A stretch of 12,792 nucleotides of DNA, from NCBI GenBank assembly GCA_013695855.1, contig JACCZR010000112.1:1-12792 (forward strand), written 5' to 3'. The stretch's first letter is position 1. Every line of letters begins with the position of its first letter. This document shows, in pieces, positions 12,418 to 12,792 of the stretch. A program made the position numbers and the translations under genes. The notes beneath the pieces are model-generated. The model made no database searches and had not been told where the DNA came from. It saw only the letters and a list, made by a program, of their open reading frames with translations. The stretch comes from Thermoleophilaceae bacterium (GTDB taxonomy: Bacteria; Actinomycetota; Thermoleophilia; Solirubrobacterales; Thermoleophilaceae).

Positions 12418-12701
12418 CGGCGCTCGACGTGGAGCCTTTCGATGATGTATCCCCGGGCGCGAAAAATCAACCGCAGGGCGATCGGCGAGTGCTCCGTGCT
12501 GTCTGAGACCGCCACGCGCAAGCCCGGATTACTGGGCAAAGAGGCCGACCACTCCATCGGGCCGTCAAGCAGCATGTTCTCGATGGCCCACATGTGTTCG
12601 TCTACCTCAAAGTCACTGAGACCGAGCCGGTCCTTCGAGGCTTCGAAGTCAGGGTGATCGCTGAACTCGTAACCGGGACTAGGCGGTCCAGCGGTGCTCA
12701 C
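12414..12701 (-). CDS. Uncharacterised 95-aa protein, possibly RelE/ParE-like fold
   Basis: The GTG start has a GAGGAA ribosome-binding site (12709-12714 on the plus strand) 7 nt upstream. The product is acidic in its first 50 residues (YEFSDHPDFEASKDRLGLSDFEVDEH), predicted helical, followed by strand-like pieces: LRVAVSDSTE, SPIALRLIFRARGY and IIERLHVERR. A helix-helix-then-strands order ending in a basic strand resembles RelE/ParE-type toxins, but I see no defining catalytic motif, so this is a suggestion only. It overlaps the upstream partial gene by 23 nt and the downstream 43-aa gene by 4 nt, so the three are one operon. Confidence 0.65.
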   Translation of the reverse strand: MSTAGPPSPGYEFSDHPDFEASKDRLGLSDFEVDEHMWAIENMLLDGPMEWSASLPSNPGLRVAVSDSTEHSPIALRLIFRARGYIIERLHVERR

Positions 12702-12792
12702 GGGCTACTTCCTCAGCCCGTGAGATGTCGGAGACGGTGGGACCCTGTGCCGAGATGTACACAGACGTGTACGGCACCTCCTGGCCACGCTC
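12679..12792 (-). CDS. C-terminal fragment of an unknown gene entering from the right edge
   Basis: The frame is open from the window edge to a TAG at 12679-12681, giving 37 residues that end SDISRAEEVAREHRWTA. No family can be named from so short a piece. It overlaps the start of the 95-aa gene by 23 nt, and that gene's ribosome-binding site lies inside it. This arrangement supports it as the first visible member of the same operon. A GTACAC-AGAC-GTGTAC palindrome (12757-12772) lies within it. Confidence 0.5.
   Translation of the reverse strand, partial: ERGQEVPYTSVYISAQGPTVSDISRAEEVAREHRWTA

Noticed and set aside
12444..12458. GGGGATACA on the minus strand as a possible right end of the insertion sequence, resembling GGGGGTACA at 11294
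   Set aside because: Similarity stops after about 9 bases, flanking 8-mers do not match as target duplications, and it lies inside the 95-aa gene.
1..12792. tRNA, rRNA, CRISPR array, prophage genes or replication origin
   Set aside because: No cloverleaf, rRNA signature, regular spaced repeats, phage structural genes or DnaA-box clusters were seen on either strand.

Overview
The window reads as chromosomal DNA from a high-GC actinobacterium. The evidence is dense GC-rich coding with frequent GTG starts, a groES-groEL operon under a CIRCE operator, a MerR regulator that appears to carry a DICT domain, and many genes with a TANNNT -10 box only 6-10 nt ahead of the start and no Shine-Dalgarno site. 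Thermoleophilia/Solirubrobacterales is my best guess; that is inference from protein style, not a computed placement.

Layout. (1) 1-669: C-terminal part of an aldo/keto reductase. (2) 766-2487: three tightly packed genes, a Crp/Fnr regulator, protein-L-isoaspartate methyltransferase (pcm) and a Nudix hydrolase, with overlaps of 35 and 4 nt. Two inverted copies of a 40-bp palindromic repeat flank them. (3) 2557-2955: small ASCH-domain protein, convergent with a class I methyltransferase (3019-3813, minus). (4) 3994-6039: CIRCE, groES, groEL and a strong intrinsic terminator. (5) 6090-7556: an ECF sigma factor and a MerR-type regulator. (6) 7579-8451 (minus): NAD(P)-binding epimerase-like protein, divergent from a seven-iron ferredoxin (8547-8813), then a small DUF3817-like membrane protein. 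(7) 9216-10361 (minus): Mrp/ApbC-type Fe-S carrier ATPase. A structured, terminator-bearing spacer separates it from a very basic Arg/Thr/Ala-rich protein (10536-11168, minus). (8) 11322-12254: IS1595-family transposase, followed by three overlapping small minus-strand genes of unknown function that run off the window.

How the genes fit together. Much of the window concerns protein quality and redox or stress upkeep: chaperonin, isoaspartyl repair, Nudix house-cleaning, ferredoxin, Fe-S carrier, and three regulators (Crp/Fnr, ECF sigma, MerR). The chaperonin operon is the only one with a recognisable operator, for the HrcA repressor. The right end is accessory in character: an AT-richer divergent promoter region, a transposase and an uncharacterised small-gene operon. 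No tRNA, rRNA, CRISPR array or prophage module was seen. The most interesting signals are the inverted palindromic repeat pair, the structured region ahead of mrp, the unknown small-gene operon, and the recurrent leaderless-promoter pattern.
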